The position numbers and the translations under genes were made by a program. The notes under the pieces were generated by a model, which ran no database searches, had not been told where the DNA came from, and worked only from the letters and a program-made list of their open reading frames with translations. Positions 20,292-28,533 of a stretch of DNA of 57,688 nt are shown here, in pieces (within the stretch, counting starts at the first letter, position 1; every line of letters starts with the position of its first letter). This DNA is from Agromyces luteolus (GTDB lineage: Bacteria; Actinomycetota; Actinomycetes; Actinomycetales; Microbacteriaceae), in the NCBI RefSeq assembly GCF_009729855.1, contig NZ_WODA01000012.1, positions 1-57,688 on the forward strand, read 5' to 3'.

Positions 20292-21506
20292 GTGGCGACG
20301 AAGCCCAGGACCAAGGCGGAGACCCTCGCATGGTTGCGCACCATCTCGGGTGAGCTCTCGACGCAGACGCTGAAGCGTCTGGAGGACACGCTGCCCTGGT
20401 ACGGCGAGATGCCGCCGAGCCGGCGCTCGGCGGTGGGCCTCGTCGCCCAGGCGGGCATCTCGTCGTTCATCGCCTGGTTCGACGATCCGCGGTCGACGCC
20501 GTGGATCGCCGCCGACGTGTTCGGCGCGGCGCCGCGAGAGCTCCTCCGCTCGGTGAGCCTGCAGCAGACGCTGCAGCTCATCCGCGTCACGGTCGAGGTC
20601 GTCGAGGAGCGCGTCAAGGACGGCGGCGAGCCGCTGCGCGAGGCGATCCTGCTCTACTCGCGCGAGATCGCCTTCGCGGCCGCCGACGTCTACGCGCGTG
20701 CCGCCGAGGCGCGCGGCCTCTGGGACGCGCGCCTCGAGGCGCTCGTCGTCGACTCGATCCTGTCGGGCGAGTACGACGACGAACTGCCGAGCCGCATCGC
20801 GGCCCTCGGCTGGCACGGCCACGGCGAGGTCGCGGTGCTCGTCGGCACGGCGCCGAAGCTCTTCGACGTCGACCAGGTGCGCCGCGCGGCCCGGCACATG
20901 CACGCCGACGTCCTCATCGGCGTGCAGGGCAACCGGCTCGTCGTCGTCATCGGGCGGGCCGAGCCGCGCGGCGGCGACTCCGACGAGTCGGTGGGCACGT
21001 CGCCCGCGCTCTCGTTCATGGAGATCGCCACGCAACTCGAGTCGAACTTCGGGCCCGGGCACCTCGTCCTCGGGCACGAGGTCCCCAACCTCGTCGACGC
21101 GTCCAAGAGCGCGAAGGCGGCGCTGGCCGGCTTCGCCGTCGCACGGTCGTGGCGTCACGCGCCCCGGCCGGTGCACGCCGACGACCTCCTCCCCGAGCGC
21201 GCGCTCGCGGGCGACCCGCTCGCCCGCGCGACGCTCGTGCACCGCATCTACCGTCCGCTCCAGGCGCACTCGACCGAGCTGCTCACGACGCTCTGGAGCT
21301 ACCTCGACAACGGCCGGTCGCTCGAGGCGACGGCGCGCGAGCTGTTCGTCCATCCGAACACGGTCCGGTACCGCCTGAAGCGCGTCTCCGACGTGATCGG
21401 GTGGGATGCCACGGGCGCGCGCGAGGCGCTGATCCTGCAGTCGGCGCTGATCATCGGGTCGATGAGCGACCACGAGTCGACGCCGCGCCGTCGTCCGTCG
21501 AACTGA
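20292..21506 (+). CDS. fasR: PucR-type regulator of fatty-acid synthesis
   Basis: 404 residues. The C-terminal PucR-type helix-turn-helix is clear (SLEATARELFVHPNTVRYRLKRV, about 338-360); the N-terminal part is a ligand-sensing-like domain without a recognised enzyme motif. Position and sequence match FasR, which in Streptomyces activates the fabD-fabH-acpP-fabF genes directly downstream. The GTG at 20292 lies 15 bases after aceE, so it may be co-transcribed with aceE. An inverted repeat between fasR and fabD (21522-21540) is a candidate binding site. The name fasR rests on gene order plus family membership. Confidence 0.87.
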   Translation: MATKPRTKAETLAWLRTISGELSTQTLKRLEDTLPWYGEMPPSRRSAVGLVAQAGISSFIAWFDDPRSTPWIAADVFGAAPRELLRSVSLQQTLQLIRVTVEVVEERVKDGGEPLREAILLYSREIAFAAADVYARAAEARGLWDARLEALVVDSILSGEYDDELPSRIAALGWHGHGEVAVLVGTAPKLFDVDQVRRAARHMHADVLIGVQGNRLVVVIGRAEPRGGDSDESVGTSPALSFMEIATQLESNFGPGHLVLGHEVPNLVDASKSAKAALAGFAVARSWRHAPRPVHADDLLPERALAGDPLARATLVHRIYRPLQAHSTELLTTLWSYLDNGRSLEATARELFVHPNTVRYRLKRVSDVIGWDATGAREALILQSALIIGSMSDHESTPRRRPSN

Positions 21507-21521
21507 CGCGCGGTATGTGAG

Positions 21522-21549
21522 GGCGGAACAAGCGTCCGCCGGATACCTT
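21522..21549 (+). promoter_or_regulatory. Candidate operator and -10 of the fab operon
   Basis: A perfect inverted repeat GGCGGA-N7-TCCGCC (21522-21540) is followed after 3 bases by TACCTT (21544-21549), a possible -10. The repeat overlaps the -35 position, as expected for a site bound by a regulator such as FasR. Binding is inferred from position only. Confidence 0.5.
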
Positions 21550-21597
21550 GTGGCGAGTGCACACACATCGCCCGCGCGGGATTGGCAGACTGAGACG

Positions 21598-22521
21598 GTG
21601 ATCGTCGTCGTCTGCCCTGGTCAGGGCTCCCAGACCCCCGGTTTCCTCGCACCCTGGCTCGCCGAGCCGGCGTTCGCCGACCGCCTCTCGGCGCTCTCCG
21701 ACGCCGCCGGAGTCGACCTCGCGCTGCACGGCACCGAGAGCGACGCCGACACGATCCGCGACACCGCGATCGCCCAGCCGCTGATCGTCGCGGCCGGCAT
21801 CCTCGCCTTCGACGCACTCACGGCCGACGGTCGCGCCGCGCGCCTCGGGGGCGTCGCGGGCCACTCGGTCGGCGAGATCACCGCAGCCGCCGCGACGGGC
21901 GTCCTCGCCGATGCCGACGCGATGCGGTTCGTCGCCGAGCGCGGTCGGGCCATGGCGGATGCCGCTGCGCTCGTCGCCACGGGCATGAGCGCCGTCATCG
22001 GCGCCGACGAGGCCGACCTGCTCGCGCGTCTCGAGGCACTCGGCCTCGAGCCCGCGAACTTCAACGGCGGCGGCCAGATCGTCGTCGCGGGCGCGCTCGA
22101 CGCGCTCGAGCAGCTGAAGGCCGAGCCGCCCGCCGGCGCGCGCGTCATCCCGCTGCAGGTCGCCGGTGCGTTCCACACGCGCTACATGCGGCCCGCACGC
22201 GAGCGCCTCGCAGAGGTCGCCGCCGGCTTCTCGCCGGCCGACCCCGAGCAGACGCTCTGGACGAACCGCGACGGTTCGGCCGTGGCATCCGGCAACGCCT
22301 TCGTCGACCTGCTGGTCGGCCAGGTCGCCTCTCCCGTCCGCTGGGACCACTGCATGGCCTCCTTCGCCGACGCCGGCGTGACCGGGATCATCGAACTCGC
22401 ACCGGCCGGCGCCCTGGTCGGCCTCGCCAAGCGAGCGCTGAAGGGCCTGCCGACCGTCGCCGTCAAGACCCCCGACGACCTCCCCGCCGCGATCGAGCTC
22501 CTCGAGCAGCAGGCCGCCTGA
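21598..22521 (+). CDS. fabD: Malonyl-CoA:ACP transacylase
   Basis: Loads malonyl groups onto ACP for FAS-II. 307 residues from the GTG at 21598, starting VIVVVCPGQGSQTPGF, the family N-terminal signature. The active-site serine is in GVAGHSVGEITAA (GHS nucleophile elbow) and the partner His in VAGAFHTRYM. An in-frame GTG at 21517 would add 27 residues but overlaps the inverted repeat, so the later start is preferred. First gene of fabD-fabH-acpP-fabF. Confidence 0.95.
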   Translation: MIVVVCPGQGSQTPGFLAPWLAEPAFADRLSALSDAAGVDLALHGTESDADTIRDTAIAQPLIVAAGILAFDALTADGRAARLGGVAGHSVGEITAAAATGVLADADAMRFVAERGRAMADAAALVATGMSAVIGADEADLLARLEALGLEPANFNGGGQIVVAGALDALEQLKAEPPAGARVIPLQVAGAFHTRYMRPARERLAEVAAGFSPADPEQTLWTNRDGSAVASGNAFVDLLVGQVASPVRWDHCMASFADAGVTGIIELAPAGALVGLAKRALKGLPTVAVKTPDDLPAAIELLEQQAA

Positions 22522-22550
22522 ACCCCGCACCCCACGACACGAGAGAACGC

Positions 22551-23555
22551 ATGACGCACCCCACGCTCAGCCAGTCGACCGGTCCCGCCTACACCCGCCT
22601 GTACTCGGTGGGCGCCGCACGCGGCGACAACGCGGTCCCGAACGACGACCTCGTCGGCCCGATCGACTCGTCCGACGAATGGATCCAGCAGCGCACGGGC
22701 ATCATCACCCGCGCTCGCGCGGGCGCCGACGTGCTCGCGGTCGACCTGGCGACGGATGCCGCGCGCGAGGCGATCGCGCGATCTGGCGTGCCCGCGGACG
22801 AGATCGACCTCGTGATCGTCGCGACCATCTCGAACGTCCAGCAGACGCCGTCGATCGCGGCGGTCGTCGCCGACCGGGTCGGCGCGAACCCGGCGGCCGC
22901 CTACGACATGAACGCCGCGTGCGCCGGCTACGCCTACGCGGTCGCGCAGGCCGACGCCCTCATCCGCGCGGGCGCCGCGACGTACGCGCTCGTGATCGGC
23001 GCCGAGAAGCTCTCCGACGTCGTCGACCCGACCGACCGCACGATCTCGTTCCTCCTCGGCGACGGTGCGGGCGCGGTCGTCGTCGGCCCGAGCGACGAGC
23101 CGGCCATCGCGCCGACCGTGTGGGGCTCGGACGGCTCGAAGGCGGGCGCCGTGGGCATGAACCACACGCTGGTGGAGTTCCGCGACGGCGCCTCCGAGTG
23201 GCCGACGCTCCGGCAGGAGGGCCAGACGGTCTTCCGCTGGGCCGTGTGGGACATGGCGAAGGTCGCCAAGGAGGCGCTGGATGCCGCGGGCGTCACGTCC
23301 GACGACCTCGCCGCCTTCATCCCCCACCAGGCGAACATGCGCATCATCGACGAGTTCGCCAAGCAGCTGAAGCTCCCCGACACCGTCGTGATCGGGCGAG
23401 ACATCGCGACGACCGGCAACACGTCTGCCGCGTCCATCCCGCTCGCGATGCACCGACTGCTCGAGGAGCACCCCGAGCTGTCCGGAGGGCTCGCCCTCCA
23501 GATCGGCTTCGGCGCCGGACTCGTGTTCGGCGCCCAAGTGGTGGTTCTGCCCTGA
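22551..23555 (+). CDS. fabH: 3-oxoacyl-ACP synthase III
   Basis: Condenses an acyl-CoA primer with malonyl-ACP to start fatty-acid synthesis; in Microbacteriaceae it should accept branched primers that give iso/anteiso acids. It has 334 residues with the Cys-His-Asn triad: Cys in DMNAACAGYAYAV, His in FIPHQANMRI, and Asn in TTGNTSAASIPLAM. ATG at 22551 with GAGAG upstream, 29 bases after fabD. Confidence 0.96.
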   Translation: MTHPTLSQSTGPAYTRLYSVGAARGDNAVPNDDLVGPIDSSDEWIQQRTGIITRARAGADVLAVDLATDAAREAIARSGVPADEIDLVIVATISNVQQTPSIAAVVADRVGANPAAAYDMNAACAGYAYAVAQADALIRAGAATYALVIGAEKLSDVVDPTDRTISFLLGDGAGAVVVGPSDEPAIAPTVWGSDGSKAGAVGMNHTLVEFRDGASEWPTLRQEGQTVFRWAVWDMAKVAKEALDAAGVTSDDLAAFIPHQANMRIIDEFAKQLKLPDTVVIGRDIATTGNTSAASIPLAMHRLLEEHPELSGGLALQIGFGAGLVFGAQVVVLP

Positions 23556-23575
23556 GCCGCCGACCCCCGTCCATC

Positions 23576-23603
23576 TAGACTGTGTCTCGGTCATACGAGA
23601 CAC
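23576..23603 (+). promoter_or_regulatory. Internal promoter and palindrome before acpP
   Basis: TAGACT (23576-23581) is a -10 candidate in the fabH-acpP gap. It is followed at once by a perfect inverted repeat GTGTCTCG-N6-CGAGACAC (23582-23603) covering the expected start point. acpP may thus be transcribed on its own, with an operator or 5' hairpin at the start of the message. No known protein is assigned to the site. Confidence 0.55.
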
Positions 23604-23622
23604 CCCTGCAAGGAGAAGAACC

Positions 23623-23871
23623 ATGGCAGCGACCCGCGAAGAAGTGCTTGGCGGCCTGGCCGAGCTGATCAACGACGAGACCGGCATCGCGACCGACACG
23701 GTCGAGCTCGACAAGTCGTTCACCGACGACCTCGACATCGACTCCATCTCGATGATGACGATCGTCGTCAACGCCGAGGAGAAGTTCGACGTCAAGATCC
23801 CCGACGAAGAGGTCAAGAACCTCAAGACCGTCGGTGACGCCGTCGACTTCATCGTCAACGCGCAGGCCTAG
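23623..23871 (+). CDS. acpP: Acyl carrier protein
   Basis: 82 residues, acidic. Carries growing acyl chains on a 4'-phosphopantetheine arm attached to the serine of DDLDIDSISMM (usual motif DSL, here DSI). AAGGAG lies 7-12 bases before the ATG, the strongest ribosome-binding site of the operon, in keeping with high demand. Flanked by its own promoter upstream and a strong hairpin downstream. Confidence 0.97.
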   Translation: MAATREEVLGGLAELINDETGIATDTVELDKSFTDDLDIDSISMMTIVVNAEEKFDVKIPDEEVKNLKTVGDAVDFIVNAQA

Positions 23872-23879
23872 TGACGTGC

Positions 23880-23907
23880 GGACGGGCCGGCGTGCGCCGG
23901 CCCGTCC
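23880..23907 (+). terminator. Intra-operon hairpin between acpP and fabF
   Basis: A perfect 12-bp stem GGACGGGCCGGC with loop GTGC, 8 bases after the acpP stop and followed by GTTCCGTTCG. It could act as a partial terminator or 3' stabiliser so that acpP mRNA exceeds fabF mRNA. Confidence 0.65.
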
Positions 23908-23957
23908 GTTCCGTTCGCACGCCTCTCGTTCCCATCGCCCCATCGGAGTGACTTCGT

Positions 23958-25193
23958 ATGACCAAGAAGATCGTGATCACGGGCATCGGTGCGACCACGC
24001 CGATCGGCGGCACCGCCCGTGACAGTTGGAAGGCCCTGCTCGCCGGCGAGTCCGGCGCGCGCACCCTCGAGCAGGAGTGGGTCGGGCAGTACGAGCTGCC
24101 CGTGACCTTCGCCGCGACGGCCCAGGTGCAGCCCGCCGACGTGCTCGAGCGCCACGAGCTCAAGCGCCTCGACCCGTCCAGCCAGTTCGCCCTCATCGCC
24201 GGGCGCGAGGCGTGGGCGGATGCCGGTGCGCCCGAGGTCGCCCCGGAGCGACTCGCCATCGACTGGGCGACCGGCATCGGCGGCGTCTGGACGCTGCTCG
24301 ACGCGTGGGACACCCTGCGCGAGCGCGGCCCCCGCCGCGTGCTGCCGATGACCGTGCCGATGCTGATGCCGAACGGCCCGGGCGCCGCGGTCGGCATGGA
24401 CCTGCACGCGCGAGCGGGCATCCGCACCGTCGTGTCGGCCTGCGCGTCGAGCACCGAGTCGCTCGTCAACGCGTGGGAGCACCTGCAGGACGGCGTCGCC
24501 GACGTCGTCATCGCGGGCGGCTCCGAGGCGGCGATCCATCCGGTGACCATCGCCTCGTTCTCGTCGATGCAGGCCCTCTCCCGCCGCAACGACGACCCGG
24601 CGATCGCCTCGCGTCCGTACGACGTCGGCCGCGACGGCTTCGTCATGGGCGAGGGCGCCGCGGCGCTCGTCCTCGAGACGGAGGAGCACGCGAAGGCGCG
24701 CGGTGCGCGCATCTACGCCGAGCTGCTCGGCGGCGCCATCACGAGCGACGCGTACCACATCACGGCGCCCGACCCCGAGGGTTCGGCGGCGGCGCGCGCG
24801 ATGAAGGCCGCGATCGAGGGTGCGGGCGCGAGCCTCGCCGACGTGCGTCACGTCAACGCGCACGCGACGAGCACCCCCGTCGGCGACATCGCCGAGTACA
24901 ACGCGCTGCGGCGCGTCTTCGGCGACGCGCTCGACGACATCGCCGTGACCGCGACGAAGGCCTCGACCGGGCACCTGCTCGGCGGCGCCGGCGCGATCGA
25001 GTCGATCTTCACGGTGCTGGCGCTCCACGAGCGCACCGCTCCCCCGACGATCAACCTCGACGACCAGGACCCGGAGATCCCGCTCGACGTGGTGACCTCG
25101 CCGCGTCCGCTCGGCGACGGCGACCTCGTCGCCATCAGCAACTCGTTCGGCTTCGGCGGGCACAACGCGGTCGCCGCGTTCCGCGCCGTCTGA
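23958..25193 (+). CDS. fabF: 3-oxoacyl-ACP synthase II
   Basis: Elongating condensing enzyme of FAS-II. It has 411 residues with the Cys-His-His triad: Cys in VVSACASSTESLVNAW (about residue 164), His in NAHATSTPVGD, and His in STGHLLGGAGAIES. The C-terminal SNSFGFGGHNAVAAF is a family hallmark. ATG at 23958 with GGAGTG upstream. Last gene of the fab operon, followed by a terminator. Confidence 0.97.
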   Translation: MTKKIVITGIGATTPIGGTARDSWKALLAGESGARTLEQEWVGQYELPVTFAATAQVQPADVLERHELKRLDPSSQFALIAGREAWADAGAPEVAPERLAIDWATGIGGVWTLLDAWDTLRERGPRRVLPMTVPMLMPNGPGAAVGMDLHARAGIRTVVSACASSTESLVNAWEHLQDGVADVVIAGGSEAAIHPVTIASFSSMQALSRRNDDPAIASRPYDVGRDGFVMGEGAAALVLETEEHAKARGARIYAELLGGAITSDAYHITAPDPEGSAAARAMKAAIEGAGASLADVRHVNAHATSTPVGDIAEYNALRRVFGDALDDIAVTATKASTGHLLGGAGAIESIFTVLALHERTAPPTINLDDQDPEIPLDVVTSPRPLGDGDLVAISNSFGFGGHNAVAAFRAV

Positions 25194-25223
25194 CGAACAG
25201 CGGATGCCGCGGCATCCGTCGCA

Positions 25224-25266
25224 TGCATCGGGCCCCGATCGCCTCACGGCGTCGGGGCCCGATGCA
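25224..25266. terminator. Terminator between fabF and the DUF3145 gene
   Basis: A perfect 15-bp stem (TGCATCGGGCCCCGA and its complement) with a 13-base loop between convergent genes; probably bidirectional. A smaller CGGATGCC/GGCATCCG hairpin lies at 25201-25218. Confidence 0.85.
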
Positions 25267-25347
25267 GTCCACCGCCTGCGGTTTCGCTCGTACGCCCCCG
25301 GGACCTTCGTCGACCGGTCGACGCGTCACGCCACCTCGCGGTGCGCG

Positions 25348-25869
25348 TCAGCCCACGCGGTGCAGCCAGATCACCGGGGCGAAGTCGCTCGCGTGCCGGA
25401 ACGGCTCGAGCTCGTCGTCCCACGCCTGGCCCAGCGCGAGCCTCAGCTCGCGATGCAGCTCGCCCGCGTCGAACGCGGCGACCTCCATCGCGTAGCGGAT
25501 GCGGTCCTCGGGGATCACGACGTTGCCCGCCGTGTCGGTCTGCGCGTAGTACACGCCGAGTTCGGGCGTGTGCATCCAGCGGGCCCCATCGGAGTCCATG
25601 CCCGGGTCCTCGCTCACCTCGAAGCGCAGCTGCTCCCAGCCTCGCAGCGCGGACGCGATCCGCGCACCCGATCCGGGCTCGCCGATCCACGAGAACTCGG
25701 TCCTCACCGTGCCCGGCAGGACGGGCTGCTCGGTCCACTCGAAGTTCACGGGAGTGCCGAGGGCGCGACCGACCGCCCACTCGACGTGCGGGCCGACCGC
25801 CCGCGGGGACGAGTGCACGAACAGCATGCCTCGCGCGGCGCGCTGGGCCCGCGTGACCTGTTCCGCCAT
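25348..25869 (-). CDS. DUF3145 family protein
   Basis: 173 residues, soluble, starting MAEQVTRAQRAARGMLFVHSSPRAVGPHVEWA. The family is restricted to Actinobacteria, and this neighbourhood next to fabF is typical for it. The chain has many aromatic and acidic residues (FEWTEQPVLPGTVRTEFSW), with no catalytic motif I recognise. A link to fatty-acid or mycolic-acid-type metabolism is suggested only by gene order. Convergent with fabF. Confidence 0.92.
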   Translation of the reverse strand: MAEQVTRAQRAARGMLFVHSSPRAVGPHVEWAVGRALGTPVNFEWTEQPVLPGTVRTEFSWIGEPGSGARIASALRGWEQLRFEVSEDPGMDSDGARWMHTPELGVYYAQTDTAGNVVIPEDRIRYAMEVAAFDAGELHRELRLALGQAWDDELEPFRHASDFAPVIWLHRVG

Positions 25870-26007
25870 CTCCTGCTCCGTTCCTCGTGAGGTGCGTCTT
25901 CCCCTACGACCTCTGGACCGGTGCCTGGCGGCGGTGGCGTGTTCGGTTGTGACGAGCGTGTCGTCAGGTCGAGTATGCCCCGGTTCGCCCGGGCTGACAA
26001 GGAGAAT

Positions 26008-26038
26008 CCGCGGCGATCCGCGGCGCAGGCGCTAAACT
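26008..26038 (+). promoter_or_regulatory. Promoter and possible operator of the PadR gene
   Basis: TAAACT (26033-26038) ends 9 bases before the GTG start, a near-leaderless layout. Just upstream two CCGCGG palindromes (26008-26013 and 26018-26023) are spaced 10 bp apart, one helical turn, over the expected -35. This could be an autoregulatory site. Confidence 0.45.
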
Positions 26039-26047
26039 CCCTACTCG

Positions 26048-26686
26048 GTGAGTGATTCCACCCGACCCCGAGGAGGCGACGTGGCCGTCCGCGATGCGCT
26101 GCTCGTGCTGCTCACGAACGGACCCGCCTACGGGTTCCAGCTGCACGGCGACCTCGCCGCGCGCACCGGCGGGCGCCGGGAGGTGAACGTGGGGCAGACC
26201 TATGCGACGCTCGACCGGCTGACGAACCAGGGCCTGGTGGAGCCTGCCGGGTCGACCGACGACGGACTCCCCCTGTACCGCATCACGGGGGCCGGACGTG
26301 CCGCAGCGAACGCGTGGCTCGGCGGGGCCGACGGCGCCGGGGCCGATCCGTGGCACGAGAGCGTGGATCGCGTGCTCATCGCCGTGTCCATGCCCGCCGT
26401 CGATGCCACCCCCGTGATCGAGGCGGAACGCGTGCGCTGGCGCGCTCGGCGCGATGAGGCGGAGGCCCCGGCCACGGCGGACGTGGACGAGGTCGGCGCG
26501 CATCCGCGCGCGGGGCTCGCCGCCGCTGCCACGTCCGCGGAGCGCGCCCGCGCCGACGCGATGCTCGCGTGGCTCGACGGCGTTGCGACGTCCGACCTCG
26601 ACGCGTCGGCCTTCGCGCCGAGCACCGAGCGCCCGAAACGCGGCCGCCGGCCGTCGCGGACGGCTCAGGCGCCGGCCGACGCGTAG
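26048..26686 (+). CDS. PadR family transcriptional regulator
   Basis: 212 residues. The winged helix at about 15-85 shows the PadR pattern ALLVLLTNGPAYGFQLHGDLAARTG, then VNVGQTYATLDRLTNQGLVE and a wing ending in YRITGAGRAAANAWLGG. A C-terminal helical part (about 95-190, with ERVRWRARRDEAE) would form the dimer. The target and ligand are unknown. The GTG start is preferred because it follows a TAAACT -10 box. Its 3' end overlaps the convergent polymerase gene by 22 bp. Confidence 0.9.
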   Translation: MSDSTRPRGGDVAVRDALLVLLTNGPAYGFQLHGDLAARTGGRREVNVGQTYATLDRLTNQGLVEPAGSTDDGLPLYRITGAGRAAANAWLGGADGAGADPWHESVDRVLIAVSMPAVDATPVIEAERVRWRARRDEAEAPATADVDEVGAHPRAGLAAAATSAERARADAMLAWLDGVATSDLDASAFAPSTERPKRGRRPSRTAQAPADA

Positions 26687-28404
26687 CTGGCCGTCACGGC
26701 CAGGTCGAGCGGGAACTCGACGGGCGCGTCGCCGAACAGCAGCCGCCCGGCCTCCGCCGCAGCGGCGCGGACCGCATCGGCGACGGCATCGGCATGTTCG
26801 GCCGGCGTGTGCACGATGAGCTCGTCGTGCAGGAAGTAGACGAGGTGGGGTGCGCGCTCGAACACCCGACCGGAGGCGGCCGCCGACGGTCCGCCCGCGG
26901 CCATCCCGGCGAGCCGGGTGCGCACGCCCGCGAGCCAGCAGAGCGCCCACTCGGCCGCCGTGCCCTGCACCACGAAGTTGCGCGTGAAGCGGCCCCAGTC
27001 ACGCGCGGACGAGCGGGCACGGCGCTCGTCGACGACGGTCGCATCGGGCTGGGAGGCCGCCGCCTGCGCCGCGTGCCACGACGGCGGCGGCAGCGGCGAC
27101 GAGCGGCCGAGGAGCGTCGTCACCTGCCGGCCCGCCTCGCCGTCGCGAGCGGCGCGATCGACGAGGGCCATGGCGCGCGGGTAGGCGCGCGCGAGCTGCG
27201 GCACGAGCCGCCCGCTGTCGCCGGTGGTCGCACCGTACATCGCGCCGAGCAGGGCGACCTTCGCCTCGTCGCGCGTCGCGACCACGCCCGCGTCGACGAT
27301 CGAACGGTACATGTCGCGACCGCGCCCGGCCGCGGCCATCGCGGGGTCGCGCGCGAGCGCGGCGAGGACGCGCGGCTCGAGCTGCGAGGCATCCGCCACG
27401 ACCAGGCTCCACCCCGGGTCGGCGACCACCGCGGCCCGCACGGCCTTCGGAAGCTGCAGTGCTCCCCCGCCCGACGTCGCCCAGCGCCCCGTCGCGGTGC
27501 CGCCCGCCACGTAGTCGGCGCGGAACCGCTCGTCGACCACCCACTCGTCGAGCCAGGCCCAGCCGTTCGCCGACAGGAGCCGCGCGAGCCGCTTGTACGC
27601 CAGGAGTGGCGCGACGGCCGGATGCTCGTGCTCGCGCAGCTCCCACTTCGCGGTCGAGTCGACGCCGATGCCCGCCGCGCGCAGTGCGCGGAGGAGGTCG
27701 GCCTGCGAGTCGAGGCGCAGCGTGGGCGCCTCGAGCTCGCGACGGACCTGCGCGGCGAGCTCGTCCATGCGCGCGGGCTTGCGGCCCACCGGCGGGCGAG
27801 GGCCGAGCGCCTCCTCGAGCACCCGTTCGTGAACGGAACGCCGCCATGGCAGGCCGGCGGCGTGGAGCTCGGCGGCGATGAGCGCGCCGGCGGATTCGGC
27901 GGCGAGCAGCAGTCGCATCGACGTGGGGCGATCGGACGACTCGGCGAGGTGGACCTGGCGATCGTGCTCGACGACGAGGTCGGCGACGGACGGCGACCCG
28001 GCCGTCCCGGGCTCGGGCACCTGGTCGAGGTCGAACAGCACCGGCCCGCGATCGACGGATGCCGCGGGTGCGGCCTCGGACTCGAACCCGCCTTCCGCGG
28101 GGCCGGCCGGCAGCCACGCGGGCCGCTCGCGCGCGACCGGACCGGCCGCGGCGACGGCGGTCGACGAGGCGAGGATCGCGCCGCACAGCCGCAGGTCGTG
28201 GCACCGCGCCACCCGCACCCCCGCCTCGAGGAGCGCAGGCGCCCACTCGCGCGTGTCGCGCCAGACCCACCGCGGCGCGGCTTCGGCTTCGAGCCGCGCG
28301 ACCTCGCGCGGGGCATCGGCCGGGTCGCATTCGCCGCGCAGGTCGCCGTCGGGGTCGAGGAACGCCACGCGCCCCGCGCTCGTCGTCGCGATCGCGATCC
28401 GCAC
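26665..28404 (-). CDS. Bifunctional 3'-5' exonuclease/DNA polymerase, Pol I-like
   Basis: 579 residues, an actinobacterial short family-A polymerase without the 5' nuclease. The N-terminal 170 residues form a 3'-5' exonuclease-like domain whose metal-binding carboxylates look degenerate. The polymerase part has motif A (LVVADASQLEPRVLAAL), motif B (RDEAKVALLGAMYGATTG) and motif C (VYFLHDELIVH, carrying the catalytic His-Asp). Seen in many Actinobacteria beside the standard polA; probably repair-related. The GTG at 28404 gives the family start VRIAIATT; the frame continues upstream to 29547 but that part overlaps the divergent gene and lacks homology. Confidence 0.9.
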   Translation of the reverse strand: MRIAIATTSAGRVAFLDPDGDLRGECDPADAPREVARLEAEAAPRWVWRDTREWAPALLEAGVRVARCHDLRLCGAILASSTAVAAAGPVARERPAWLPAGPAEGGFESEAAPAASVDRGPVLFDLDQVPEPGTAGSPSVADLVVEHDRQVHLAESSDRPTSMRLLLAAESAGALIAAELHAAGLPWRRSVHERVLEEALGPRPPVGRKPARMDELAAQVRRELEAPTLRLDSQADLLRALRAAGIGVDSTAKWELREHEHPAVAPLLAYKRLARLLSANGWAWLDEWVVDERFRADYVAGGTATGRWATSGGGALQLPKAVRAAVVADPGWSLVVADASQLEPRVLAALARDPAMAAAGRGRDMYRSIVDAGVVATRDEAKVALLGAMYGATTGDSGRLVPQLARAYPRAMALVDRAARDGEAGRQVTTLLGRSSPLPPPSWHAAQAAASQPDATVVDERRARSSARDWGRFTRNFVVQGTAAEWALCWLAGVRTRLAGMAAGGPSAAASGRVFERAPHLVYFLHDELIVHTPAEHADAVADAVRAAAAEAGRLLFGDAPVEFPLDLAVTASYASAGA

Positions 28405-28533
28405 GCCTCGATTCTGCCTCGGACCTCCGACGGCGTGATCCGCGAACCCCGGTCCGTGGCACCGGTCGCAGGTCGCCGGTCGTGGTGTCGGTGGCATCCG
28501 CGAGCATCGGGTCATGCAGGGAGGGCGTGTCGA

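Noticed and set aside
17515..20331. 938-codon open frame on the minus strand opposite aceE
   Set aside because: A shadow of the high-GC aceE gene: its composition (Val, Leu, Arg, Asp runs) and lack of any domain show it follows the third-codon GC of the real gene.
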